From: Oscillospiraceae bacterium
GTDB lineage: Bacteria; Bacillota; Clostridia; Oscillospirales; Oscillospiraceae
Assembly: GCA_015068165.1 (NCBI GenBank)
Contig: SVKZ01000006.1
Location: 1-43,367, forward strand
Direction: 5' to 3'
Length of the DNA: 43,367 bases
Position numbers and translations under genes: made by a program. Positions 32,351 to 39,625 of the stretch are shown here, piece after piece. The number at the start of each line of letters is the position of its first letter. Position 1 is the first letter of the stretch. The notes below the pieces were generated by a model, which saw nothing but the letters and a program-made list of their open reading frames with translations, ran no database searches and was not told the origin of the DNA.

Positions 32351-33506
32351 GATTGGTGTCAAACCACCCCTGTACTGCATTGGAAATATGCTCCTTGGAA
32401 GCCTTGCTTGCATGGGCGTAATATCCAAAAGTGGTGTTGGGGCTGCTGTGTCCAAGCCATGCCGCCACATCGGTGGGCGAATATCCACTATTCAGCAGAT
32501 TGCTTGCTACACAGTGCCGTAGGTCATGCAAACGGATTGCCGGCAACTGGCTTTTCTGGATAACCTTGTGGAACTCTCTTGTTACATAGTCCGGGGTTAT
32601 CAATCGTCCATCATCCCAAGTGCAGACAAAATCGCTCTCAATATACCCTTGCCCTAGCACGGCTCTGTTGCGCTGTTGCCGCTCCTTTTGCTCGGAAAGG
32701 ATTGCGTATATACTGTCCATCATTGGGAGTGTTCTGTAGCTGCTCTCGGTCTTAGGCTCAGCCAAATAACACCCGCCACCGCCTTGCTGCATGGTAGCGG
32801 CTATTGTTATCAACCGCCGTTGGAAATCAACATTTTTCCATTGCAAACCGATAGCTTCACTGCGCCGGAAGCCGTACAATGCGCATAGGGTTATGGGGAG
32901 TGCAGCGGTGTTCCCGGTGAACATTTCCAATACCTCACTGACTTGCTTTGGATTCAAATATTCTGACTTAAATCTGGGTACTTTCGGTGTTCGTGCTACC
33001 GCTGCCGGGTTGGCCAATATCAGCCCCCGCCGGATTGCATCATTCAGTGCCTTGCTGATATGCTGATGGTGGTGCTTGATTGTCTGGGCAGATAACGCCC
33101 CTTTGCAATCTAGGCGGCTGTCCGCTTGCAGCTTGCTCCGGTAATAGTCCTCTAGGTCTACTGTCCGTAGGTCTTGCAGCAGCATCTTCTTTTCCTCGAA
33201 ATACGGGATAATATGATTCTCCATATCTCCCCGGTAGGAATGGAATGTTTTGGGGCGCAATTCTGCCTTTGCTTGCTTTAGCCATTCGGTGAAATACGCC
33301 GCCACTGTAATGCTTGTACAGGGCGTTTTTGTTTGGTCGTATTCCTCCTGTAATTGGGCGGCTATCTTCTTGGCAGCGGTCTTGTTTGCCTTGCCGTTTC
33401 TGCTCGGCAACTCGGTACAAATCCACTTTTGCTTGCGCTTGCCGTGTTCGTCCAAAACATGGATAACGGCATACCATTTCTTATTTTTATCTACAACTGT
33501 AGCCAT
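32334..33506 (-). CDS. int: Tyrosine integrase of the tRNA-Trp element
   Basis: 390 residues. The N-terminal 60 residues form an arm-binding-type domain (KKWYAVIHVLDEHGKRKQKW), then a SAM-like core-binding domain (about 75-175: TVAAYFTEWLKQAKAELRPK), then the catalytic domain with R in ALYGFRRSEAIGLQW, H and R in RLHDLRHCVASN, H in WLGHSSP and the nucleophile Y in TTFGYYAHAS. It catalyses integration at the tRNA-Trp 3-prime half. Start at 33506 follows AAAGGAGAGTACAAC; an alternative ATG ten codons earlier lies upstream of that site. Its 3-prime end points at the tRNA, and xis lies upstream in the same transcript. Confidence 0.94.
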   Translation of the reverse strand: MATVVDKNKKWYAVIHVLDEHGKRKQKWICTELPSRNGKANKTAAKKIAAQLQEEYDQTKTPCTSITVAAYFTEWLKQAKAELRPKTFHSYRGDMENHIIPYFEEKKMLLQDLRTVDLEDYYRSKLQADSRLDCKGALSAQTIKHHHQHISKALNDAIRRGLILANPAAVARTPKVPRFKSEYLNPKQVSEVLEMFTGNTAALPITLCALYGFRRSEAIGLQWKNVDFQRRLITIAATMQQGGGGCYLAEPKTESSYRTLPMMDSIYAILSEQKERQQRNRAVLGQGYIESDFVCTWDDGRLITPDYVTREFHKVIQKSQLPAIRLHDLRHCVASNLLNSGYSPTDVAAWLGHSSPNTTFGYYAHASKASKEHISNAVQGWFDTNPLDNR

Positions 33507-33526
33507 GTTGTACTCTCCTTTCTGGG

Positions 33527-33546
33527 CTACAGCCAATCATATCCAA
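33527..33546. repeat. 20-bp inverted repeat partner 1 (int leader)
   Basis: CTACAGCCAATCATATCCAA, lying between xis and the int ribosome binding site. Its exact reverse complement is at 40898-40917 near the right end of the element. Likely an integrase or Xis binding site, or an operator. Confidence 0.75.
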
Positions 33547-33581
33547 TAACATTGTAGCAGTTTTCTTTGAAATGTGATACT

Positions 33582-33797
33582 TCATTTTTGAACCCCCTCG
33601 GTGATGAAACTGGCAACACTAGCCTTGGGGATTATGTATTTCTTACCTACCCGGATGCTGACAATGGAATTGTCTTGCAGCAGCTTATAAGCTGCGTTCC
33701 GTCCAATGTGCAGCATGGCTTGTAGGTCAATAATCGTAATAATGTCTGGATAGTCTTTGAACATTTCTGCTGAATGTCCAGTGTGTTCATTGGTCAT
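33582..33797 (-). CDS. xis: Excisionase-type small HTH protein
   Basis: 71 residues, with the MerR-like winged-helix fold of excisionases: TIIDLQAMLHIGRNAAYKLL, DNSIVSIRVGKKYIIPKASV, ASFITEG. Such proteins bend att DNA and steer the integrase toward excision. It lies 75 bases upstream of int in the same direction and is the first gene of that transcript. Start at 33797 has AGGAGAACTAC upstream at a rather long spacing; ATG at codon 12 is possible but lacks a site. Confidence 0.85.
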   Translation of the reverse strand: MTNEHTGHSAEMFKDYPDIITIIDLQAMLHIGRNAAYKLLQDNSIVSIRVGKKYIIPKASVASFITEGVQK

Positions 33798-34176
33798 ATA
33801 TGTATGTAGTTCTCCTTTATTTGGGGTAGCTACTCCGGCGATCTGCGCGGATATACGCCGCTAACAGCGGCGGTAATAGTTCAATAGCTTTGAATGGATA
33901 AATTCAACGATAACCGGCGTGGTTATGGGCTTTCGGTTGATTGTAATTGCGTTCAGGGCATCCTGCCACCGCTACAAACCGCATAACCATCGGTGTTTGG
34001 GTATGTATTTTTCTGTAAATAGTCCCGTATTTTAGTTGTTCCAACAGGAAAATAGGGGTTTACATAACATAAAAACTCTTGTTTGTCAAGTAGCTTTGGA
34101 AAATAAAGTTGACAACTCGGTTTCAGTATATTTGCTGTCCAATTATAGACACAAAAAGGGCTTTGTTAAGCCTTTA
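33798..34176. other. Long xis leader and control region
   Basis: 379 bases without a gene. It contains the xis-int promoter at 34061-34089, a CCGCT-AACA-GCGG hairpin near 33860, and GGTTATGGGC / GCATAACCATCGG inverted segments (33921 and 33980 areas) that resemble the GGTTATGGGATTT repeats near 34676. TTGTCAA and TTGACAA flank the promoter upstream (34083-34115). The roughly 250-base leader before xis invites regulation by a protein or RNA structure. No open frame with a ribosome binding site was seen. Confidence 0.5.
34061..34089 (-). promoter_or_regulatory. xis-int promoter
   Basis: Minus-strand TTGACA (34089-34084), 17-base spacer, TATGTA (34066-34061). Confidence 0.6.
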
Positions 34177-34485
34177 TCAATAGAGTGGGTCGTATTCTTC
34201 CAAATACTTCTCTCGTTCCTTTTCCCGCTCTATTTCTCGACGGTGCATTACTTCGTCCATTCGTTCCATAAGTGTGCCTAGTGCTTCGTAAAAACAAGTA
34301 GCACAAACCGGGAAAGTAAAATGCTCACCTGCCCATACTGTACCTTGTTGTCCATCAAAGACAATTGTTCCAGAAATGTCACTATCTGTACCGCACACAT
34401 GGCAGCACTTGTGCTTTCCGTACTCTGGGTGGTGACCTATGTAATGGAAAATCTGTCTGTTCTCATTGGATGTATTATTGTTCAT
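34177..34485 (-). CDS. Hypothetical zinc-binding protein of the element
   Basis: 102 residues. A first pair of cysteines in KCCHVCG (near residue 27) and a second in PVCATCFYE (near residue 60) would make a four-cysteine zinc site around a small beta segment (SGTIVFDGQQGTVWAG). The C-terminal 35 residues are a highly charged helix (REIEREKEREKYLEEYDPLY). Start at 34485 follows GAAAGGTTGTTGTA. It lies in the minus-strand group between the replication-like gene and the xis promoter. No family recognised; a DNA- or RNA-binding role is guesswork. Confidence 0.65.
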   Translation of the reverse strand: MNNNTSNENRQIFHYIGHHPEYGKHKCCHVCGTDSDISGTIVFDGQQGTVWAGEHFTFPVCATCFYEALGTLMERMDEVMHRREIEREKEREKYLEEYDPLY

Positions 34486-34580
34486 TACAACAACCTTTCT
34501 ATAATTTATTCAATTCTGCGTTGCTGTCCGGTTCTAAAACTAGACTACTTCTTAGATGGATTCGCCGCCACCCAAAAGCC

Positions 34581-34750
34581 GGTTTATCGCTGCGGCAGTA
34601 AGGGAAACAGCAAATCTATATATTTCAAAATTGTCGAAGTGGGTTTATTCGTGAAATCATGCGATAAACCGCATGGTTATGGGATTTAGGAAAGCAAATC
34701 CAGTCATTTTCGTCATTTCAAAATTGCAAACAGGCTTTGTTATGGGATTT
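34581..34750. repeat. Inverted and direct repeats beside the replication-like gene
   Basis: GGTTTATCGC (34581-34590) is inverted as GCGATAAACC (34661-34670). GTTATGGGATTT occurs at 34676-34687 and again at 34739-34750, and GGTTATGGGC at 33921. Repeats of this size next to a replication-initiator-like gene could be iterons; unproven. Confidence 0.45.
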
Positions 34751-35665
34751 GCAAAAATGTCCCAAAACTTCCACCCGCTCCGGGTCTGTGCCACTGTAGA
34801 AAACATGGGGGTTGATAAATATCCGGGCATCATCCAAGCTGTTACCATCGGACACGAAGGCACAGAAAAGCTCCTGTTGTCCATTAACAGTAAAGTGTAT
34901 TCTGGAATATGCTTCCCGTAATCTTGCTACAGTAGAGTAACTATGCCCTATCAATTCACAAAACTCCCGTACTGTCAATGGCTCAATGTTTGCAATGTCC
35001 GGCTCGTATGGATTCTTGCATAGTACATTGTACTGGATGTTGATATAAGGGAGCATAAGGAAAATATATCCTAACTGCTTATGATTGCTAATGGGGGTTG
35101 CCCGGTACAAGTTTCTAACGGCTTCAATATATACCTTTTGGTATGCACCCAGCCCGTCCTTTTTGGGCAATGTGCCCCGCCGAAAAACCGATGTGTTGAT
35201 ATGCAGATCGCCGTCATGGTCTATCATCAAGTAGGACGGGCAAACTTCCTCCAAGAATCTGCGGACAGTTGCATTAGACAGTCCCGTTACTTTCTGCAAG
35301 TCCACAATCCTCATTGGTGTCCGTTTTGTGATGTATAGGGCATCAGTGCCATACCGGAGAAAAGTGCTCAGATATATCAATCTAGCGGCTGTGGACGGAT
35401 GCAGCCCGTGAAAGCCATTGTTGATTGCTAAAAAACAAAATGTGCCCAGTTGTCCGGCTACTTGCTTCTGCAAGAAAAACTCCCGCTGTTGGCGTTTGCG
35501 CTCGTTATAGGCGGCTATATCTTCCGGGGTCATAATCCACGACCCTACGGGCAAAATGGCCTGCCTGGCTTCCGTGACCTCTCCTGTTTTGAGATTGACA
35601 GCCATTGTGCTGCCATCCTCATTCGTGAAGTACTCATATCCGGTTGCTGAAATCGTGTGTGTCAT
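34718..35665 (-). CDS. Winged-helix protein, candidate replication initiator
   Basis: 315 residues. Two winged-helix-like stretches are seen: MRIVDLQKVTGLSNATVRRF (about 118-137), followed by a wing with DHDGDLHINTSVFRRG, and LTVREFCELIGHSYSTVARL (about 232-251), followed by a hydrophobic strand. A middle part (ISNHKQLGYIFLMLPYINIQ) matches the layout of plasmid replication or phage-type regulatory proteins of Firmicutes, but I cannot assign a named family. No transposase or relaxase motif. Start at 35665 follows GGAGGTGAGAT. If it is an initiator, the element may replicate as a circle after excision. Confidence 0.6.
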   Translation of the reverse strand: MTHTISATGYEYFTNEDGSTMAVNLKTGEVTEARQAILPVGSWIMTPEDIAAYNERKRQQREFFLQKQVAGQLGTFCFLAINNGFHGLHPSTAARLIYLSTFLRYGTDALYITKRTPMRIVDLQKVTGLSNATVRRFLEEVCPSYLMIDHDGDLHINTSVFRRGTLPKKDGLGAYQKVYIEAVRNLYRATPISNHKQLGYIFLMLPYINIQYNVLCKNPYEPDIANIEPLTVREFCELIGHSYSTVARLREAYSRIHFTVNGQQELFCAFVSDGNSLDDARIFINPHVFYSGTDPERVEVLGHFCKSHNKACLQF

Positions 35666-36075
35666 ATCTCACCTCCAATCACACTAGATAAAATTTGTCT
35701 TTCGTATATCTTTATTATGCTACTGCTGTTTGATCGCAAGGCTTCCACGCCCCCCACATTCCGTAGCGGCTCCACCATGCGCCAGTCGTTCAGTTGTCAA
35801 GGTACAGGTCTATATCTGGATAAACAAAAAGCACCACTAGGCAGAGTGGGTAACTCTACCAGTGGTGCGACTTATTTTGCCTTATTGGCTGCGGCGCTTA
35901 TGCAGTTAGTAGATTTAGCTTGACTAAACCCACCCATATAATAGCACATCTATACGGAAAAGTCAATATTTCTGCTGTTTTTGCGGCTTCCCGTATCCTG
36001 TTGGGGGACAACAGGTTAGAAATTTTCCTCAAAAATATTTTTCAAAATCGTGTCAAAGTCAACAACCGACTTATA
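35666..36075. other. Intergenic region upstream of the replication-like gene
   Basis: 410 bases with no supported gene. It holds a strong minus-strand terminator (35826-35868), an A+T-rich stretch at about 35930-36060, and short G+C-rich segments near 35745-35790. A single open frame (35657-35923, plus) has no ribosome binding site and crosses the terminator, so it is not called. Confidence 0.5.
35826..35868 (-). terminator. Terminator of the ribbon-helix-helix gene
   Basis: Minus-strand hairpin with arms 35831-35847 and 35853-35868, mostly paired, ending in TTTTTG. It lies about 210 bases after the 36076 stop. Confidence 0.7.
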
Positions 36076-36300
36076 TCATTTTCCCGCATCGGAGGGGGTG
36101 AAAATTCCAAAACCCTCCCGGGTCATGCGTTCGGCTAGGGCTTGGGCAATGTAGGCGTTTACACTCTGCCCCGCCTGGTCTGCTGCTGCCCGGACTTTCT
36201 CTTTCTCGCCCTTGGGCAATGTGAAATTGATTCTGTCATATGCCTTGCTGTTGTACTCGTTATTATATTTGATTGCGCTGCTCTTGTCCTTGTATGCCAT
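36076..36300 (-). CDS. Ribbon-helix-helix regulator
   Basis: 74 residues with an Arc/MetJ-like fold: YDRINFTLPKGEKEKVRAAA (strand and helix A), DQAGQSVNAYIAQALAERMT (helix B). Start at 36300 follows GTAGAGGTGATACAC; the longer frame to 36414 runs through the operators and is rejected. Its promoter holds palindromes that fit a ribbon-helix-helix dimer array, so autoregulation is likely. In mobile elements such proteins often act as copy-number or transfer regulators, or as antitoxins; no toxin is adjacent on the same strand. Confidence 0.8.
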   Translation of the reverse strand: MAYKDKSSAIKYNNEYNSKAYDRINFTLPKGEKEKVRAAADQAGQSVNAYIAQALAERMTREGFGIFTPSDAGK

Positions 36301-36318
36301 GTGTATCACCTCTACCAT

Positions 36319-36417
36319 ACTATAGCACACATTGGAACATTGTGCAATGTACATTTTCGCCAACTTCGGGCAAAGAACATTGTGCAATGTGCCATATTGA
36401 CGACCATTGCGCAATGT
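36319..36417 (-). promoter_or_regulatory. Promoter with three palindromic operators
   Basis: Minus-strand TTGCAC (36347-36342), 17-base spacer, TATAGT (36324-36319). ACATTGTGCAATGT occurs at 36337-36350 over the -35 box and again at 36377-36390; CATTGCGCAATG, a perfect palindrome, is at 36405-36416. Centre spacing is 40 and 27 bases. The region also lies ahead of the divergent 36544 operon, so one regulator could control both directions. Confidence 0.8.
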
Positions 36418-36543
36418 GCTATCATGTAGCCATCAGCAAGGGCAACCCAATTTCAACACTGCCTGTTGTAAGCCCTAGACCAAACACAAAAGAGCAGCGG
36501 CGGCACGGAAAGACGGCAAATAAATATAAAGGAGATTGACCAA

Positions 36544-36819
36544 ATGTCTACTATCGAAATCAGCACCAAAATCCAAGCATTAAAGGAATGGGAAGCACTG
36601 GCAGCGGAAGCCGCCGCAGAAATCGAATCCTTAAAGGACGAAATTAAAAAGGAAATGGAGTGCCGGGGCGTTGAAGAACTGGAAGCCGGACAGTACATTG
36701 CAAGATTTACCACTGTCCTGTCCAACCGCTTCGACACCACCGCATTTAAGCGGGAGCATGGGGAAATGTATCAGCAGTACACCAAGCAAACCACAAGCCG
36801 CCGTTTCTCTGTAGCATAA
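36544..36819 (+). CDS. Small coiled-coil mobile-element protein
   Basis: 91 residues. Residues 1-40 are an alanine/glutamate-rich helix (LKEWEALAAEAAAEIESLKD); the C-terminal half has FTTVLSNRFDTTAFKREHGE and ends QTTSRRFSVA. I recall similar proteins in phages and integrative elements of Clostridia, without a known function. Start at 36544 follows AAAGGAGATTGACCAA. First gene of a plus-strand group with the SprT-like gene (138 bases later). Confidence 0.72.
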   Translation: MSTIEISTKIQALKEWEALAAEAAAEIESLKDEIKKEMECRGVEELEAGQYIARFTTVLSNRFDTTAFKREHGEMYQQYTKQTTSRRFSVA

Positions 36820-36956
36820 AGAAAGTCCCCTTGCCTAACAGCCGACCAAAGCAACAGGCAAAGAGACTTCCACCCACAACCACCACGGGAGCAGGTAAGG
36901 CTATTATACTTGCTTGCTCCCATCCTGTCAAATTCAAAAATGGAGGGAGTAAACCC

Positions 36957-37607
36957 ATGAAGCAAATTGTATCTATGTCCAGATTGACTAACCAACTGGA
37001 AAAAATGTTCCGATTGCTCAATCAAGACTTTTTCGACAACGAACTGGAAACGCCTATTATAACCGTTGTACCCTCGTCCCGGTCATATGCCCATTACACG
37101 CCCTGGTCTGCATGGCAGAGCAAGGACACCTACCGCCGTGAGATAAACATTGCATCCGGTACACTTGACCGCCCTCTGGAAGCCGTCACCGCTTCTCTGC
37201 TCCATGAAATGGTGCATATGTATAACGACCTTATACTGAACATACAGGATTGCAGCCGGGGCGGTACATACCACTCCAAGATATTCAAGGAACAAGCGGA
37301 AGCCCACGGCTTGCTCTGCTTCCGTACTGATAAATACGGGTGGAGCAGAACAGCCCCCTCAGATATGCTTCTGGAATGGCTGTTGCTCCATGACGAACTC
37401 CGGGAAATCGAAATGTGTCGTGTAAACCCCGGCTATACTGCCGTTGGAATTGGTACACACGCAAGCAGCAGTGTTCCGGGCTTTGTAGCAACCGCCACAA
37501 CCCGGCAGCATAATTTCCGTTATCAATGCCCTTGCTGTCAAGCAATCGCCCGTTCCGGCAAGCCTATCCGTTTGATCTGCGGCGATTGCCTGTTGCCTAT
37601 GACCTAA
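36957..37607 (+). CDS. SprT-like zinc metalloprotease domain protein
   Basis: 216 residues. The SprT-like/Spartan core has the metalloprotease motif H83-E84-xx-H87 in LLHEMVHMYND and a third ligand candidate H106 in GTYHSKIFKE; the N-terminal helix reads LEKMFRLLNQDFFDNEL. A C-terminal zinc ribbon with CPCC near residue 190 and CGDC near 208 completes the family layout. SprT relatives remove DNA-protein crosslinks or handle DNA-bound proteins; a role in element replication is inference. Start at 36957 follows TGGAGGGAGTAAACC; the frame from 36831 is rejected. Confidence 0.85.
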   Translation: MKQIVSMSRLTNQLEKMFRLLNQDFFDNELETPIITVVPSSRSYAHYTPWSAWQSKDTYRREINIASGTLDRPLEAVTASLLHEMVHMYNDLILNIQDCSRGGTYHSKIFKEQAEAHGLLCFRTDKYGWSRTAPSDMLLEWLLLHDELREIEMCRVNPGYTAVGIGTHASSSVPGFVATATTRQHNFRYQCPCCQAIARSGKPIRLICGDCLLPMT

Positions 37608-37667
37608 TTACACGGTGGGGAACACCACTCCGCCACCTACTAAAAATTTGAAAGGATAAATTCAATT

Positions 37668-37754
37668 ATGTTTCTAGTATATGTTTTTATTTGCGCCGTT
37701 ATCTGTCTTTGTCCGCCGTTAGGAATTTTGTTATTGTTCCTTGTGGGGGGCTAA
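37668..37754 (+). CDS. 28-residue hydrophobic peptide
   Basis: ATG at 37668, 12 bases after GAAAGGA, reading MFLVYVFICAVICLC then PPLGILLLFLVGG and stop. A single short membrane helix or hairpin with three cysteines. It resembles small type I toxin-like or membrane-modulator peptides only in size and hydrophobicity. Real translation is uncertain. Confidence 0.35.
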   Translation: MFLVYVFICAVICLCPPLGILLLFLVGG

Positions 37755-37946
37755 ACGGAAGGGGGAGAAATCCCCCTTTCCTACAACCGCAAACTACCCT
37801 ACACTTTACCGGAAAGGGTGTACCATAATCCGCAACCGCCCCACACTATACCGCAAAGGTGTAGACACCCTTAACCGCAAGGCATCAACCCTTGTTTCAG
37901 CCCGCCGCTGACCTACTCGGCGTATTCTCTAACAAATACGACTACC

Positions 37947-37974
37947 AAAACACTTGATTATCAATGTGTTTTTT
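37947..37974 (+). terminator. Terminator before the small recombinase
   Basis: 11-bp stem with one bulge (37947-37957 and 37961-37972) ending in TTTTTT. Confidence 0.6.
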
Positions 37975-38035
37975 AGTTTTGAGGTCACTCGTCGTTATTT
38001 GCACATTTCACACTTCGTATTTTGGAGGTAAAACC

Positions 38036-38602
38036 ATGAACAAAAAGACAGTGGCATTGACCACAGACCAATACAAGGAAATCATTACCTATATGAAAAA
38101 AGGCTTTTGCGGGTGCAGACCCAATGAGCGCATAGCAACCGCTCTCATGTTGGAAGCCAACCTGGGCATACGCATTTCTGACATTCTGAAATTGCGGCTT
38201 GCTGATATTGTCCGGGATGGAGACCGCTACCGCCTGTCCATCATCGAAAAGAAAACCGGGAAAGCCCGTGTGTTTACTGTTCCATTCCCCCTGTATCAGT
38301 TTATCCGCTGCTATTGTCTGGACAACGGCATAGCCGCCACAGACACCATTTTTCCGGTTACTGAGCGGTCAGTACAGCGGCAGCTTAAAATGGTCTGTGA
38401 TTATCTGGACATTCCCGGCATCAGTACTCACAGCTTCCGCAAGTACTACGCAACGGAGATTTACCGGAACAACGGGTACAATATTGCTCTTGTGCAGCAC
38501 TTGTTACAGCACAGCAGCGCAGCCGTGACACAGCGATATATCGGCATCCAACAGCGGGAAATCGAAACAGCTATTGAAAACCACTTGTGTCTGGACATAT
38601 AA
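38036..38602 (+). CDS. Minimal tyrosine recombinase
   Basis: 188 residues, only the catalytic half of a tyrosine recombinase plus a short N-terminal helix. Visible residues: R in LEANLGIRISDILKLRLADI, K in EKKTGKARVF, HxxR in STHSFRKYYATEIY, H in LLQHSSAAVT, and the nucleophile Y in TQRYIGI. The separate core-binding domain of XerC/D is shortened to about 25 residues (TDQYKEIITYMKKGF). Such short integrases occur on Clostridial plasmids and elements and may resolve dimers. Start at 38036 follows TTTGGAGGTAAAACC. It is unlike the 32334 integrase, so the two probably do different jobs. Confidence 0.85.
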   Translation: MNKKTVALTTDQYKEIITYMKKGFCGCRPNERIATALMLEANLGIRISDILKLRLADIVRDGDRYRLSIIEKKTGKARVFTVPFPLYQFIRCYCLDNGIAATDTIFPVTERSVQRQLKMVCDYLDIPGISTHSFRKYYATEIYRNNGYNIALVQHLLQHSSAAVTQRYIGIQQREIETAIENHLCLDI

Positions 38603-38647
38603 GGAAAGGCGGGGATCTGCGATCCCCGTCAAGTTTATATCTCTCAG

Positions 38648-38676
38648 TTGATTTATATTTTGCGTTGTGCTATACT
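38648..38676 (+). promoter_or_regulatory. Promoter of the candidate small RNA
   Basis: TTGATT (38648-38653), 17-base spacer, TATACT (38671-38676). No translatable frame with a ribosome binding site follows; a terminator follows about 135 bases downstream. Confidence 0.65.
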
Positions 38677-38682
38677 ACTGTT

Positions 38683-38819
38683 GGATTAGTTGTTGTGTGG
38701 TTGCTTCAACAATCCTATGCCGCTCCGGTGGCATATCCGTGTTTGCCGGATATGGTTTGTTCTTGCTCCATACCGGCTACTTTCTGCCAACGGCCCATCT
38801 TCGGATGGGTCGTTTTTTT
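38683..38819 (+). ncRNA. Candidate 137-nt small RNA
   Basis: Between the promoter at 38648 and a strong terminator (38790-38799 with 38804-38813, loop TTCG, seven T). It can form a 9-bp stem with one bulge (38683-38692 with 38707-38715), an 8-bp hairpin (38716-38735, loop TCCG) and a 7-bp hairpin (38733-38753, partly exclusive with the previous one). It does not match tmRNA, 6S, SRP or RNase P. It lies between the small recombinase and a cargo gene on the opposite strand, so an antisense or element-control role is possible. Confidence 0.6.
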
Positions 38820-38825
38820 ATGCTC

Positions 38826-38856
38826 TAAAAAATGAGCAGGGCGTTAACTCTGCTCA
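38826..38856 (-). terminator. Terminator of the 38894 gene
   Basis: Minus-strand TGAGCAG/CTGCTCA arms (38850-38856 and 38833-38839) followed by TTTTTTA. It faces the small RNA terminator. Confidence 0.65.
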
Positions 38857-38893
38857 AAATCTTTAGTCCCTTCCAATCATTTTGGCTCCAAGA

Positions 38894-39490
38894 TTACCAT
38901 GGTCTTTCAAGACCATGAATGTCAATAGCTGTGTAGATGTGTTCCCATCTAACAAGCCACGGTTTATCGAGAGCAACTACAAGCCTTAGCGACAGGTCTG
39001 GATGTGCCAACTGCATATTCTTCTCAATGGTTTTGCAAATACGGATGACAAATTCTTGATTTTCTGCATTATTCACACCATTATATGCTCGTCGATGATA
39101 CCCTTGGTAAAATGCGCCATCATACTTACCCTTCTTCGACAACCACACTTGATATGCAATCTGTGTTGGATGAATAAACATATTCCGAACTACATCATTC
39201 TCTAAACAGATGCGTTTATAATTGTGAATAAACGGGAAATTCAGCTTTGTTCGCCAGTCATCGCCAAAAATATAGCGCAAGTCCTCACCGATACTTTCGC
39301 ACATTATCCAGAACTGCTCTCTTGTCTCTGGGGGATTGTATGGGGATTCGCCAAATTGAACCCGTATCTTTTTCTCAATCGAGTCAAAGACCTCCCGTCG
39401 TGCGTCACCCACTTTTTTGCGAGCCTTTTCGTCGGCGATTTTGACACCATAGTGTCCAATACCGAACAGTGCTAAAATCATTTCAAACAT
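38894..39490 (-). CDS. Hypothetical cargo protein of the element
   Basis: 198 residues, not recognised. It begins with a short hydrophobic helix (MFEMILALFGIGHYGVKIA), followed by a charged helix (ARKKVGDARREVFDSIEKKI). The rest is aromatic-rich (REQFWIMCESIGEDLRYIFG; KYDGAFYQGYHRRAYNGVNN; KPWLVRWEHIYTAIDIHGLE). No catalytic motif stands out. It is more A+T-rich than the chromosomal genes around the element. Start at 39490 follows TAGGTGGCGGA, with its own promoter at 39527-39555. Divergent from an XRE gene; the pair plus DUF2971 form the variable cargo end. Confidence 0.65.
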   Translation of the reverse strand: MFEMILALFGIGHYGVKIADEKARKKVGDARREVFDSIEKKIRVQFGESPYNPPETREQFWIMCESIGEDLRYIFGDDWRTKLNFPFIHNYKRICLENDVVRNMFIHPTQIAYQVWLSKKGKYDGAFYQGYHRRAYNGVNNAENQEFVIRICKTIEKNMQLAHPDLSLRLVVALDKPWLVRWEHIYTAIDIHGLERPW

Positions 39491-39526
39491 TCCGCCACCT
39501 ACAATCTATATTGTTTGTTTAATGTA

Positions 39527-39555
39527 ATAATACATCATTTTTCCACGAAAATCAA
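39527..39555 (-). promoter_or_regulatory. Promoter of the 38894 cargo gene
   Basis: Minus-strand TTGATT (39555-39550), 17-base spacer, TATTAT (39532-39527). Confidence 0.6.
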
Positions 39556-39625
39556 CAATCCGTTGACCATAATCTATGAACAGGAAACTGCTTATGCAAT
39601 ATAATAAATGCAAGGTGGTGAAACT

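Larger units (their letters stand above)
37608..38035. other. Repeat-rich region between SprT-like gene and recombinase
   Basis: 428 bases holding one tiny frame (37668-37754), a hairpin AAGGGGGA-GAAA-TCCCCCTT (37759-37778), three AACCGC motifs (about 37785, 37834, 37873), two degenerate TACACTTTACCGG / CACACTATACCGC units at 37800 and 37852, and a terminator at 37947. The repeats resemble a transfer or replication origin more than coding DNA. No nick-site consensus was recognised. Confidence 0.45.

Noticed and set aside
35657-35923. 88-codon plus-strand frame upstream of the replication-like gene
   Set aside because: Starts within the opposite ribosome binding site region and crosses a terminator; no site of its own.
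38587-38835. 82-codon plus-strand frame after the small recombinase
   Set aside because: No ribosome binding site, and the promoter and terminator inside it fit a non-coding RNA better.
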